DNA from: Taenia hydatigena
Lineage: Eukaryota; Platyhelminthes; Cestoda; Cyclophyllidea; Taeniidae
Length of the DNA stretch: 64,000 bases
Direction of reading: 5' to 3'
NCBI GenBank assembly: GCA_036345935.2
Contig: JADWOT020001469.1
Coordinates: 106,761 to 170,760, forward strand
The position numbers and the translations under genes were made by a program. Below, piece after piece: positions 11,000 to 22,429 of this stretch. The notes under the pieces are model-generated. The model ran no database searches, was not told where the DNA came from, and saw nothing but the letters and a program-made list of their open reading frames with translations. Every line of letters starts with the position of its first letter. The first letter of the stretch is position 1.

Positions 11000-13900
11000 C
11001 TCCTTCATGGACCTACTTGAATGACTAGATCATACGAGCAGAGAATTATGGGCTGTAGCACGCCTGCCACTGCTCAGTGAGTTTGTAATCCAAGATTCGC
11101 TTCGAATGTGGCTGTCCGACCACTTCTCTCCTCTGCACTTTGTGAGCTCAAGTTTATCATCAGCGCCACCAGTAAACCATCCCGGTCCATGTGCTGTAGC
11201 GGCGCGTGCTATGGTGTAAGCCAATCAGTTAAGAGCGTGTTTCCTACTGGGTCCTTGCATGTGACGCTAACCCAAGCGACACGCGTAAGCGAAGTCGTTG
11301 CTCTGCGTCTATGCGGTCTTCAGCCCTATCGTAATACGTTGACATTAAACGAAGGAAGGCTATTTGTTCCTTTGCTTAACAGTGAGAAAATGTGCTGATA
11401 TTTATTGAGGATAGCAAAGTCATTACCAGCTCTAGAGCAGAAGGCAATCGATGTAATAGGATTAATCCATGCAAATCCTCTACCGATGCCATCATTCTCA
11501 TGTCCAGTACACTAGGATTTCAGTCAAACGCAATCAAGCCCACATGCAACTTATAGTCTCTTTCTCATCAAGTTAACGCTGGGCATAGGATCATGAGTCG
11601 CCTGTTCAAAACTCTACCCCGCTTCCAACTTGCGAATCAAAGCGTCAGCATTCGGGCCAAGTCTACGTCTGTATTTACATCCCTTGAGAAGAGGATAGAC
11701 TTCTCCACGATGAATTAAATACTCACTAGTATACCTCTTAAGTTCTGCAGAAATTGTGTTCACGCTTAACCGATTTTGTGTCTGCTTGCACAACCCTGCT
11801 CTGTTACTCGATTAAAACTCATCGCTGGGCTCGAAATGAGAGATACTCTAGTGTGGGTGAGCAGACGGAGGTTTGGTTGCCAGGACAATGCCGTAATGCC
11901 ACCTGACGCGATGGCTTCTCGGCCTGCAATCAGTTAGCGAGTGATGTTTGTTCACGCCATAACTGACTGCATTTTGTAATGTCACGGAATGCAATTGACG
12001 AAATCTAGTTAGACTGCGTAATTGTTTAATTTTACGTGACAGCTAGGCAATGAGACAAATCACCACCAATCGCAAGAACAGCACAATCAAATGGAGTTGC
12101 AGGCATAACTGAAGCTCAGATCTAGTAAATTTGAGTACATTAGTGAGTTTGGAAATACTTCGTGATTGGAATATGTGTATTTAAAACAAAACTATGTTAA
12201 CGTACAAGAGCAGATCAACATCAAGGAAAATTTAGGCATTTAACACTCCTCAGATCATCTTATTTCGGCCTCGCTGTGAGTTGCAGACGTGATATCTTAC
12301 TGACATCATGATAAGCTCCTAATTCTAGCGCATAACACCACATAAGGATCTGTTTTCTGTGCCTATCCCTTTACCCACTTTGATGTTTGCGCTCATTTGT
12401 AGCCCTAGCAATGGAATTTGATGCACAAGGGGCCCATAATTTGGGGTTTTATAAATAAATAACTCGAAGTACAGAAACAAAGAAGCAAAATCCGAACCAA
12501 CTATAGCAGCCGATTCGTGAGTTCAGAATCTCTAAGTCTACGTCAAACGGATGCTGCGTTGTTCAATGCCGCAGGCAAGGAACTGGAATCAAGACGTAAT
12601 AGGAAGGCCCTGAAATGCATTTATGATACCTTAAATATGTAGCCATATGAAAAGGTGCGAAAAATACATCATTAAATAGCGGCTTAAATAAAAGCTGTCA
12701 CTTAACTGCTACGAATGACTGCAGCACATACTGAAGGCGAGACAGTACATACGCCGGTTGTCACAATGTAGGGCATCAGGGGTAGTGGCTGGGTAGACGC
12801 AGGATCATATGGTAGGTTAGAGGTCCTTAGGCACCTTGAGGTCAGCGCATTATAATGACAATAACCTAGACCTACCAGAAGTGGTAAGACATCAAAGAAT
12901 GTCAGTGGCGTAATGGATGTCGGTCGCAAGTCGATGGCAATGGTAGTCCTCAGCGGCCGTTCATTGTTGAGCATAGCCATTGGGGCGTCTGCATTACCGC
13001 ATGTTAAATTGTGAGTGCATGAGTTGCAGCTGCTGCGATCTAGGACCAAAAATCGATTTAGGCATATCACCATCGTAAAAAGGTTACGGGTTCATTTCTA
13101 AACCGTTAATTACATTGCGCATCCATGCAAATGAGAAATGTTACTACACTTTGCTTTAAGACGATGCAAATCGCATGGAGAGCAGAGCCTACTAAAAGCA
13201 TCCTCTACAGACAGGCCCTCTATTATTATAACGGAAAATGGCCTACCATCATGGCTGGAAGTTACCGAGGGCTAATCCACCAAATGTTATTACCTGTAAC
13301 CTAAGTCATCATTCATCGTCTGATAAACTAAACATCAGAACCGCAACCTTTATCGTAGTTTGCTTCTTGCACGTTGCAAAACCACGCCTTATGCATTTAG
13401 TTAATTAACTTGTGCAAAGAACATAGCTTGTACATCCTCCTGCAGCCTTATTTAAATGCACTTGGGGTTTTTCTGGAATGCAAATGACATGCCAACTTCA
13501 TTAAAGCATCATTTCTGGTCTCACGAATTAAGCATTGGTAAAGGGGCAAAATATTTGCCTTAATAAATACGTTGTACGTGATGCAAATGAGCTATAGCCA
13601 ACCAAGACAAAAATGGCAATTGAAAATCGGCGAATGATAGAAACATGTCGATGCGACCAGCCACCCTGAACGCTATAGTAAGTAAATAGTGCAAAAAGGC
13701 ATTAATAAAATCTGTATGTGGAATAACTCTAAATGATGTGAGCTGTGCTGCATGTATGAAGGCAAGAGCAATAGTTAGAGCAAAACCACCCAAATTTTAC
13801 TCAAACCGACAGTCACGCAACACATTAGGGATAGCGATAGCCACACGCCCAAATGATAAACCACGCAAGCACTCAGAGGTGACATCTAAAATGTGGTGAC

Positions 13901-14110
13901 GAAGCAAATAAAATCTCATAAAACTATTATTAAGAGAAAAACTTTGTACATAGTAGATTGCTGACGGTACGATAGCGCTTAAATTGGTTCAAGAAGTCGG
14001 CAAAGATTAGAGGAAAGGGCTGTAAGGCAAATTGGTCGTCCACTAGACAAAGTCAAAGGCGAATGTATCATTTACGATCGACTACTAAAACGAAACGACA
14101 TTTTGGAAGG
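11000..14110. other. No gene recognised
   Basis: Open frames include 12702-13073 (minus, 123 aa) and 13560-13793 (minus, hydrophobic, with a good acceptor TTCATACATGCAG near 13753 but no good donor). Neither has a recognisable motif or a complete splice pair. A 20-mer shared with 35.9 kb lies at 13876-13895. Confidence 0.4.
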
Positions 14111-14114
14111 CATT

Positions 14115-14420
14115 GTGCTAGGAGCCTTAGCTGAACCCTTAAACTCTTCCCTCCCAAAGCCTATCCATCCGTCGCACGTATCGTACCATGTGCACCTACA
14201 GCTTTGTGAACAGACACACTGCATTCAAAATAGAACGTGCAAATTTTTAAGGCATTTGATCTTGTACGCACATCTGCTTTGCTTGGTTGCTCTGCCCAGA
14301 AACACTTTCACACTTATCACCCGTCAAAATGACGAATGCAGTTTAATCAGATCCAATGCACTGCACTCTTGTAGGAGATGGAAACGAACAGGTTAAAGCC
14401 TTTAAGACCCCTCTGATGTG
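14115..14420 (-). pseudogene. Decayed genomic copy of the CELF RRM3 exons
   Basis: The minus strand aligns with the intact CELF exons at 19745-20110, including the intervening intron, so this is a DNA-level duplicate and not a retrocopy. Readable remnants include GLKGFNLFV (intact GSNLFIF region), then after a one-base frameshift FHLLQECS (intact FHIPQECS), and RVISVKVFLGRATKQS (intact [16 protein letters not shown]). A TGA replaces the glycine codon of PFGRV. The segment for [16 protein letters not shown] is recognisable but has deletions and several stops. It cannot encode an RRM. The copy ends abruptly at both sides and lacks the upstream Gln-rich exon. Confidence 0.85.
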
Positions 14421-15705
14421 AGCAAAAAAATCAAAATTTATTAGAAACTTATTTTAAAGGAGACCATGTAAATTGATGAACACCTGCGACATCAACAACG
14501 TGGCATATCTAACGTGCCACACAATTTAGCTTCAAGGGTTGGGCGAAAGTACACCTTGGTGAAGGCGACTCGACACACAGAAGAATAGGGAATCGTGATG
14601 CATATGTTATTGTAGGGGCTACGAGTCAGTCCTCAGTAGCGAATCCAAAGTTTCATAGTTTTACTAATTGGTATGATTTCGAGAAAATTCTATTGGAATC
14701 CGGCAAGATAAGTAAATGCAATGTAAAAAGTATCAGACTGATCAGTGGTCATTGTGAATGGTACACCCCGTAGTTGTGTACCGTGGTTACATGCATTTTA
14801 ACTAAGCCAATTCGTAAAGGTGTAATTACTCCGTGGGATTTTCCTGTACTTAGTTTGCCTGAAATCTCGTGCATAGGTTTTTAATCTCTGATCATGTGAT
14901 TGTGTATTTCTCTTCAAAAAGTCCCCAAAAGGGCATGCAAGTAGGTCTCGAGATCAAATAGCGAAGTTGAGAAGGTGAGGAAGTAAAATTACGGCAATAT
15001 TCCCGCACAGCAGTCTGCTGCATTTACATCTTCAACCCACCGCTCAGCTAGGGTAGGGAATACGATTACCATAAAGATAATAAACAGTGCGGTATCCTTA
15101 TGTCCTGCTTGAGACGCACAGCATAATTTCGCAATGAACGCAAGAGCGCCATGTAGTAATATTGCTAAGGAAAGTTTTCTAGCACTTTAGTTGTTCAATA
15201 TGCTGCATCAATTTATAAATGTTTTTGGAGTAATAAGGTGGCATTGAAATCCACACTTGACATTTTCCGCTCTAAAGCCCACCCATATCTGTAGTTCAAA
15301 ACGTCAAAAGCGCTTTTTGTTTTCTTTTATTTGTGATTAAGCTTTTTAACGAACTGCTGCAGAATGTTGCCCATGGTTAAGTAAATCACTACCCCAATGC
15401 ATTTGACAGAGCGAACAACATTGGTGTTACACCTACACAGACATGTCATCGCTCACAATTATATTGAATGCTTCCTTGCTTTGAAAAAGGTAGCAATCAC
15501 CGGTTTCCTTGACTTTCACGGTGAGATGGTCCACTTTGAGGTTGTCAGTTGAGATGCTATGGATGTGAAATGGTTTCGATCGTATTTTTGTCCATTTCCA
15601 GCGGTGTCTGCGTTACTATTCTGAAGAAGAGCATAGCACAAGCCTTAGAGAGTAGCCACAGACTATCTTGACTGCTTCCTTATGTTCCGTTCTTATTTTA
15701 TGTTT
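14421..15705. other. No gene recognised
   Basis: No supported exon, RNA gene or repeat pair seen. Confidence 0.5.
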
Positions 15706-15711
15706 CCACAG

Positions 15712-15772
15712 TGATGCACAATTTATTCGAAGACACGTATACAACAACACCGGTAGTGGGCATTACTCCTAG
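15712..15772 (+). CDS. Possible internal exon, unknown protein
   Basis: A 61-nt segment follows a very strong acceptor (TTCTTATTTTATGTTTCCACAG) and ends at CCTAG/GTATAT. In one frame it reads MHNLFEDTYTTTPVVGITP, entering in phase 1 and leaving in phase 2. A second frame is open until a TAG right at the donor. The acceptor is the main evidence. No neighbour exon was identified and the protein is not recognised. Confidence 0.4.
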
Positions 15773-16926
15773 GTATATGCTCAGCTCCACTTATCAAAAC
15801 TTCGTGGGATGTGTTAGAAGAAGGAAGGCAGCGACGTACAAGGGGAGCATTCCAATGCGTTGCTTTTCTTTCAGATTATCCAACGTAAAATAAATTCTTC
15901 TTAACGAAACATCCCGGTTATGTGCCTACACATGCATCTTTCCATGCAAGCATGACCTACAACGTCCCATAAGGAAAACTGGACCGGCAAGTTATGCCTT
16001 CAATTTGATTTATTTTATCGAACTATCTATTTAATGTGAGACAAAAACAACTGAACTGCTGCTGGTCCCACTTCTAGGCACACTCACAAGTATGCGCAGC
16101 ACAATACCGTAATTTAATCAACAATAATAACATGGTGCAAAAGTTTGGTTTAGAATGTGTGGCATCTTTTTGACCAGGAGGTCAATATGACAATTTGCAA
16201 AAACAGGCAAAATGCAACTTAGTTCGTCATCAATATTACAGGGTAAAAATAGATGTAATGACAAGAACCTCGCGACAGGTCTCTCTACGCATTCTTTCAG
16301 CCAAAATTTGTACCCATAACCTGAATCGGTTTTGCAGCTTTATGACCCGCTTATCACCTCTTGCACTGCCATATTATCCTAGCTCCATCTTTACCTTCCA
16401 TTAATGCGGTCTGGTGCATTCGATATGCAACTCTCTGATCACCTCTGTTGCTGCCACTATCTGCTTTCCGAGACCTGGTTTACCGTGCCTTATGTAGCAT
16501 GCAAAACCAACATTGAGACGCATGACAACGGCATGAAAACAGCATCGTCTACTTCTCTACACCTCTTGGCGAAGTGAACGGTAATGGAGTGAATGAGGAA
16601 GGACAAAGGACTTGGCCATGCTTAGAGTGTAAGAAAGCATGTACCAGCTCCGTCTCTTTACGAATGCACCAGCAAAGTCACTTGCGCGTGTGGAAATGTT
16701 TTTTCTCTGATTAGGTACCATGGCGCAGGTAAATCCTCCAGGAAAGAGAAAGAAAGAGGAAAGCAAAAGGAAAGTTATTTTTCTGTCTAATCTGCAAACC
16801 TGTCTTTTTCGATCGGTCGAACATGTCACGGCGCATGCAGACACACACGACGGCGAAAAGCTGCCGCTGATCTCACTGTCGTCGACCATTCATTAGCTAT
16901 ATTTTGCCCATCTGACAACTAAGAAG

Positions 16927-17312
16927 TTGCTTAGTCCCATTCTTGCTTTAGCCAACATCAAGAATGATGCTTTGCTACCTGCATTGTCAAAACAGCAAAA
17001 GTCCATGACATTATCTCTGTCGCTTTGGGCAAAGGATTGGAGATGTTTTATCCCAAATTTACGCGTTGGCCTTATTAAGAGCCTGTGCTATGCGTTTCTA
17101 CGTTGTAGTAAACTGACGGCTTTCAATTGATGGTAGTAAAACGCAACGTTTCATTATGGTCGAAATGGGCAGCAATCAATCAAAAAACGCTTACCAAATG
17201 TGCCGCTCATGTTAATAATGCCACGCCAGTGCCTCAGAATGCTGAACTAAATTATGCGATAGCAAATTTTACTCATTTACAATCGCTGTTGTTCGAACTT
17301 ATTTTTAAATGA
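16927..17312 (+). CDS. Two overlapping open frames, unknown
   Basis: Frame 16927-17130 (helix-like, with LLSPILALANIKNDALLPAL) and frame 17127-17312 (with QNAELNYAIANFTHLQSLLF) overlap by four bases as ATGA, a -1 relation. Both have more protein-like composition than other open frames in the region, and the second could be a terminal exon entered after GATGGTAG. They could be one gene broken by a frameshift, two exons, or chance. I recognise no family. Confidence 0.25.
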
Positions 17313-19740
17313 CGTACTATTACAGAATACTGGAGGAAAGTCCAAGATTATGCCACAAGTGCTTTGTGCGATGCCACCATTTACTAACTGCGTCAATTAA
17401 GTCAATGGGGAAAAGACCACGATTGCGGCAAATGAGCTGAACACCTTACACATAGTGCTTTAAGGCCAGTTTAGATTTTAAATAATATCCCGCTTACAGC
17501 TTCTTTTCCTTTCACTTTTGCCTTTCCACAGAACCGTCAGCGACGTAAATATCTAAAGATGGACCAGATACATCGATATGAAAGCCTACTAGCTTTTTTG
17601 ACATTTCACTATATTATCTCGTTTGTTGTGATGCCTTAAGCAGCATGGTCATCTCAAGCTGTCTTTACATTTACTTTTGCACTCAATGATGCAACGAAGA
17701 CTCAAGCTATTGGAAGATAATTGAAAAAATAGCTTTACAGCTAAGAGTCGGTTTTTACTTTGCCCAGTGCTCTCATTACATGGGGTCAAACAAGCCTAGA
17801 TTTTGTCCCGCTACTGAATTATTAAATGGGTGACGCATTCTCATATGATAAGAAGGAGAATCAGTCTGCTACAACAAGAGGGTTTGTGCCACCTCTCATG
17901 CCTTCACCTTAAAGTTCGCTGTCCGCTAGTCGAGTAGTTCCTTACCCGAATCCTGATATGAGATAGAGGAATGCAGCTGCCCAAACGGACAATGGCTTAG
18001 ATGTCCACAGACTCTGATAGCTTATAAGTTCAAGTGGGGTCGCGTAAAGGTCTTTTCACGTTTTTTTATCTACAGCCCTTGTTATTCGGGGTGCTGGCTA
18101 GGTGACGGTACAAAGCGACGACGCCTCTAACCCGAACCGTAAGATCCTAGCAATCGATGCCTTGACTATGTCCAACCTCCAAGAGATCACCAATCTAACG
18201 CCGCCAACATCGACAAGACTAACCGTACCGGAAATATTAATTGCTCCACTCTTACGGCCACGCATTTCTTGCCCATTCAATGTGGCATAAATTAAGATGC
18301 TTTGCATTGACTCATGCTAACTGCTTGCATCGCTATCGTTGACTGATGGTAATCAAAGCCTGTCCAACCTGGACGTACCGTCAGCACCATCGATAACAGA
18401 CCGCACAAACCCACCAGCGACAGTGGTTCTTACAGTGGTGATTATGAATGCAGAGTCAAGCACCAGGTTGCACCATCCTCCGATTTAATCCATAGAAAGC
18501 GATCTTAGCCAAAGCCATTGTGCAGCGAAACTACATGTAGGGTGAGTCACGGCACAACCCAAACACTGCAGTGACGACCCGAACATTTGTTTGCAGCCGA
18601 TTCCGTCCATGCGTCAAACTCTGTATTATGGGCGCAGTACACGGTACTGTTGATTAGATCTGACTAACCTATCAAAAGACTAGAAGTTGCGTAAAATACC
18701 AAAATAATAGACGAAATCACGACACAATGCCCGGAGACAATGCCTTACATTTGATAAATGCACCTCATACAGAAATGCTCTCAATTCTTAATAACAAAGG
18801 AAATTCCACTTTCATTCCAATTATTAATCCTTAACTCGTAATTCGTTTTCATGCAATATTTACAGAGGATAACTAAAAAGTTGTTTTCACACTGATTGAT
18901 AATTCAGAGCAAGCATAAATTTTGCAACCTCCCTTCTTAGCTTCCATTATTCCCGTTGTAAACCTCAGCTCATTTTCCAAGTTAATAAACATGCTATGAA
19001 AAGGCATATCTTTTCGCAGCCTCATCACAAAATTTAAGAATTATTAAAGCAAAATATTTATTGAAGGAATACATTAGATCTCACATAAGCATGACGATTG
19101 ATACAAAGGAACTGGTCATCTAAAACAATAAAAGGATTGCATTATAAGAAACGAATAAATTAAAAGTAATGCCATACAGCGCGTGTCTAAATGTAAGTGT
19201 TTGTGCAAATTAGCGCATTCGGAAGTAAGGGGGGAAAATGCTGGTGCATTTGACTACGTGACTCGTTGCAGTAAACTAAATATGCGTAAAGTCATATTTG
19301 AAATCTATGCAGGGCATAACTCTCAATGCGAATGCTGCGTTTCTTACACAAAAGTGGGCGAAGCTATCAAAGCAGTCACCCAAAATTCCGATAAATAACA
19401 GTTATGTAGCACAGCGAGAGCATAGGAAATGGTACAATCAACACTGGCAACGGCCAAAATACACTACATCAGGTGGTGCTTAGGCAAACGCTGAGTAGCG
19501 ACATCCAAAACACTATGATACACTTGCAGCAGCCTGTGTAACTCTTTTCAAAATTGAGCGTCATGGATCAAAGTGCTAACAATGCAATAGCTTACTCATC
19601 TTTGAGCGCATTAACCATTTTAAAATCGGATAGACTACCATGGTGTGCTGTAAAATTGTCCAAGGGCGAGGCACCTTATTCTTAGTGGTCTTCTAAAAAA
19701 GGAAAGAACACTTGGAATTACAGTAGCATGAGTTATAACA
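17313..19740. other. 3' flank of the CELF gene
   Basis: No exon is resolved. The stretch 18100-18640 is GC-richer than its surroundings, with frames open on both strands, but no acceptor/donor pair was convincing. On the minus strand an AATAAA hexamer lies at 19057-19062, about 0.7 kb past the CELF stop, and could be that gene's poly(A) signal. This is inference only. Confidence 0.35.
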
Positions 19741-19744
19741 GTAG

Positions 19745-19881
19745 TTACGACTTGTGGCTTATAAAAGATCTACCTTCAAGGCGCTTCAATTGAACTTTCA
19801 ATCTTTTCCCTCCCAAAGCATATCCATCCATTGCGCGGATCGCGTTCTGCGCACTCGCGGTATCGTCGTAGCTGACAAAAC
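19745..19881 (-). CDS. CELF: CELF terminal coding exon (RRM3 second half)
   Basis: This exon starts after TCCATTTTTACAG, completes the Gly codon begun in the previous exon, and encodes [20 protein letters not shown] followed by [18 protein letters not shown] and a short FISHKS tail before TAA. The match to the CELF RRM3 C-half is residue by residue. The tail after VQLKR differs from the usual vertebrate ending (basic, closing in PY). The intron before it is only 76 nt. Confidence 0.92.
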
Positions 19882-21878
19882 CTGTAAAAATGGACACACC
19901 GCGGTTAGCAGAGAACGTGGCTGTATAAAGGACAATTAACTAAACATGAGTACCTACCAAAGCCCTTGCTTTGGTCTGTCGTTCTGTCCAAAAATATCTT
20001 CACACTCAATACTCGCCCAAATGGCGCAAACAGATCGTGTAAATTCTTTTCACTACATTCCTGAGGAATATGGAAGATGAACAGGTTGGAGCCTTTTGGG
20101 CCCCTTCTCACTGATTCCCGTCCAACGGGTTCTTGGTGATTAGGGGTGTTCACAACTTGGGCGGAGTATTGAGCAGCCACTGCTGTTGAAGGCAAAAGAA
20201 AATAATGCATTGGGAAGATTTTTTAAACATGAGCAAATAAAAGGAGAAGCATAAACTCACGATATCCAAACTGGGGATCGATGCATACAGGTGGGTGGGT
20301 AGCTGAAAGTAATGCATGATGGTGAATGTCTAGAAAGGCATAACTTCCGCAGCAAAGGATGGCAAACGACAACTCACCTGCGCTGTTATAGGGAGTGCCT
20401 AGCATTGTAAGTTGCGCATTCCAACTCGGGTAAAATTGGTTGTTTTGAAGTACCTTAGTAGCAAGATATTGCTGTTGCTGCTGCAGCATGAACTGCTGTA
20501 AGTTGTGTTGAGCCACCATAGATGCAATGTACTGCACCACTAAGGGATTATTTTTTGCGGCCTCGTAATTAGCTTCTAGCGCAGCAATTGTTTTGCTGAT
20601 GGCTAAGCCAGAGTTGTCAGTTATAGCAACTGCTGCAGGATTCGGCCATACTGGGAACGAAATCGCTGCACATGGCTGGATCTGTGCAACTGCTGCGGAA
20701 CCCTGCAATGGTAAAACAGCACTTTCATCTCAGCCTTTGCCTACACATAAAACCTTCAGAAGCATTTTAGTCGTCAGCGACTAAAACAGGCCTTGCGCAT
20801 ACAGTAAAAGCATAATTTCCTTAGCTAATCCTCGGACGAATGTGCTTACGGATTATAGCGTCGGAAGACAATGGCCGAGGTCACGACCAAGTGGAGCAGT
20901 AACGGCCATGGGGCAATTTATTTGGAGATTTGTAGTAAGCTGTGCAATATTATGACCTCCGAGAGAGATCACAGCTGGAGTCGAACTTGAGCTCGATGGT
21001 AACATGTAGCCGTTGAGTGGAGGCATCGATCCAGCTACTTCCATGTTTCTTTCGTAAGGTTTACCAGTAGCCACATTCGGCGGCAAATTATCTGAGTTCT
21101 ATCAAAAAGCAATCATTGTTGTTAACTACGAGAAGGCATGGATATTTCACGGCTGTACTGCAGCTCAATTCCAAGTACTCACGGTTACTGTGGAAATTCC
21201 ATCTGCAATAGTCAACAGACTAGGTCCTCTTAAGCCAAAGGAGTCCTCCGAGGTACGATCTTTGGTTTAATTGAATGTAGTTATAAAATAAAGCAAAAGT
21301 GACGTCAGTGGGAAAAGAAAACATGAAAAGCATTTTCTAACTTCACGGCCTCCTAAACTTACATAGCAAGCCCTCCCTTTCAGTAGCAGATAGGCCTTCC
21401 TATCCAATACTGACGAAATCGGTCATGACTTTCCTGCATTAAAATCAGCCACAACCTTAAAGATTGCCTTGGTTGAGCTAACCTAGGAGCGCGCATTTAA
21501 ATATCAAAAAAGGTAATAATTTTCAAATGTGTCGCTTCGCTAAGTGTGTAATACTAACAAACTGGGATGAACAAAAGGGGTTGGGGCACATTCCGCTCTT
21601 GGTGGCTCTCCTAAGAGTATCGCCAAAACATCGACGAGTAAAGAAGATAGGTCAGCCAATTCTTGCCTATCCCTATCTTATTTTTAAACTGCAGTGCCGA
21701 AAAAGGGAATAATTTGGCAGCTGCACGCAGAAACCGGGTAGTTTCATGAAAAAATGAAGTTTATAACCCTAAAAACACACCATTTGACAAGAACACTATA
21801 AATGTAAAGCACTCACTGGAATTTCTGTCCTCCTGAACTCGAGATGCAACATTAGAGTTGAAATTGGCTGATTCCGCT
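19745..21878 (-). CDS. CELF: CELF/Bruno-family RNA-binding protein, 3' half
   Basis: Six minus-strand exons with joining phases form the 3' half of a CELF (CUG-BP/ETR-3-like) protein: 21817-21878, 21183-21259, 20850-21098 (cassette), 20378-20702, 19958-20182, 19745-19881. CELF proteins bind GU/UG-rich RNA and control alternative splicing, mRNA decay and translation. The last two exons encode RRM3, with RNP2 LFIFHI and RNP1 KGFGFVSY split by the intron, and the family hallmark KRLKVQLKR at the end. The exons before it encode the family's divergent low-complexity linker. RRM1 and RRM2 were not found, so the 5' exons lie further upstream, are unrecognised here, or are absent. Confidence 0.9.
19958..20182 (-). 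CDS. CELF: CELF exon with RRM3 first half
   Basis: This 225-nt exon encodes a short linker ([18 protein letters not shown]) and then RRM3 from [14 protein letters not shown] to RTTDQSKGF. It leaves in phase 1 at TTTG/GTAGGT, and the codon is completed by GT from the terminal exon. The acceptor is a NAGNAG pair (CAACAGCAG): exon starts at 20182 or 20179 are both in frame and differ by one alanine. Confidence 0.93.
20378..20702 (-). CDS. CELF: CELF Ala/Gln-rich linker exon
   Basis: This 325-nt exon follows TTTTACCATTGCAG and ends at GCAG/GTGAGT. It enters in phase 0 and leaves in phase 1. It encodes about 108 residues rich in Ala, Gln, Asn and Pro, with [18 protein letters not shown] and PAAVAITDN segments. 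This matches the composition and place of the divergent domain before RRM3 in CELF proteins. Such linkers mediate protein contacts and splicing activation in the family. Confidence 0.85.
20850..21098 (-). CDS. CELF: CELF cassette exon with in-frame stop (candidate poison exon)
   Basis: This 249-nt exon (83 codons) has phase 0 on both sides. The acceptor is GCTTTTTGATAG and the only consensus donor is ATCC/GTAAGC. It is open from [18 protein letters not shown] through [17 protein letters not shown] and [13 protein letters not shown], then meets TAA at 20853-20855, the codon before the last. Skipping joins 21183-21259 directly to 20378-20702 in frame. Inclusion would end the protein before RRM3 with several exon junctions downstream, a configuration expected to trigger nonsense-mediated decay. 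Alternatives are a sequencing error in one base, a weaker internal donor, or a truncated isoform. Confidence 0.65.
21183..21259 (-). CDS. CELF: CELF linker exon
   Basis: This 77-nt exon ends at a strong AACC/GTGAGT donor and starts after a weaker acceptor (AACCAAAG). Of three frames only one is open. It reads [20 protein letters not shown] followed by ISTVT, entering in phase 1 and leaving in phase 0. Both phases agree with the neighbours. It has no domain and is part of the flexible linker. Confidence 0.6.
21817..21878 (-). CDS. CELF: Probable CELF linker exon (most 5' resolved)
   Basis: A strong donor TTCCA/GTGAGT closes a segment reading [19 protein letters not shown]. It leaves in phase 1, as required by the next exon. 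The acceptor is CGTAG at 21879-21880, but the frame stays open further upstream, so the true start could be earlier. The Ser/Asn/Glu/Arg-rich content fits a linker. Confidence rests on phase agreement. Confidence 0.5.
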
Positions 21879-22292
21879 CTACGATCCATGCGTGTAGGAA
21901 TGCAGTACAATGAACGATTCAGGACTACGTGTCATCCTAACACGAAATTTGGACCTGAGTGGTGCTGCTACTACTCAGCTTTGATATTTATACATTTCTT
22001 TGGTGCGTCCGTTATCCATATTCTAAGCGCTTATTCGCCAATGGATGAATCACAACTCCTGCGTTATTGGTTGGGAGTGATCAATGAGAGAATGAGGCAT
22101 CTGATTGGACATGCCGATGAGTCTGCACAACTATTGGATCAGCGCCTTGTGCCTTACGTTATGGATGAGCAAGTTAACCTTCTACATAACATTGACCCAG
22201 TTAGTGTCAAAACTAGTGATTTTTATCGCGTTTGTCATAAACTAAAAAGACTACTAATATCATTGTTAGTTTTATATGGTTTTACTCAATAA
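21858..22292 (+). CDS. 144-codon open frame, unknown
   Basis: An unusually long plus-strand frame overlaps the CELF exon at 21817-21878 at its start. Its middle part looks protein-like (MDESQLLRYWLGVINERMRH, then QRLVPYVMDEQVNLLHNIDP), while its start is an antisense shadow. A possible acceptor is CATATTCTAAG near 22026. GTTAGT after NIDP would be only a fair donor. It may be an exon of a gene nested antisense to CELF. Family not recognised. Confidence 0.3.
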   Translation: MKLADSALRSMRVGMQYNERFRTTCHPNTKFGPEWCCYYSALIFIHFFGASVIHILSAYSPMDESQLLRYWLGVINERMRHLIGHADESAQLLDQRLVPYVMDEQVNLLHNIDPVSVKTSDFYRVCHKLKRLLISLLVLYGFTQ

Positions 22293-22429
22293 ATGGGTAA
22301 TGGAATGCCCTTGTGTGATGATTTGGCGTATAAACGCGGTCTACGATGGATAAGACTCTTAAATCAGCTGCTGAACTTGATACTGTCTCCCAACGAAAGA
22401 AACGGAATGGCATTTAATGTGACACTTAC

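Noticed and set aside
12702..13073. 123-codon minus frame
   Set aside because: No acceptor/donor pair, motif or protein-like composition; plausible as chance in 128 kb of double-strand sequence.
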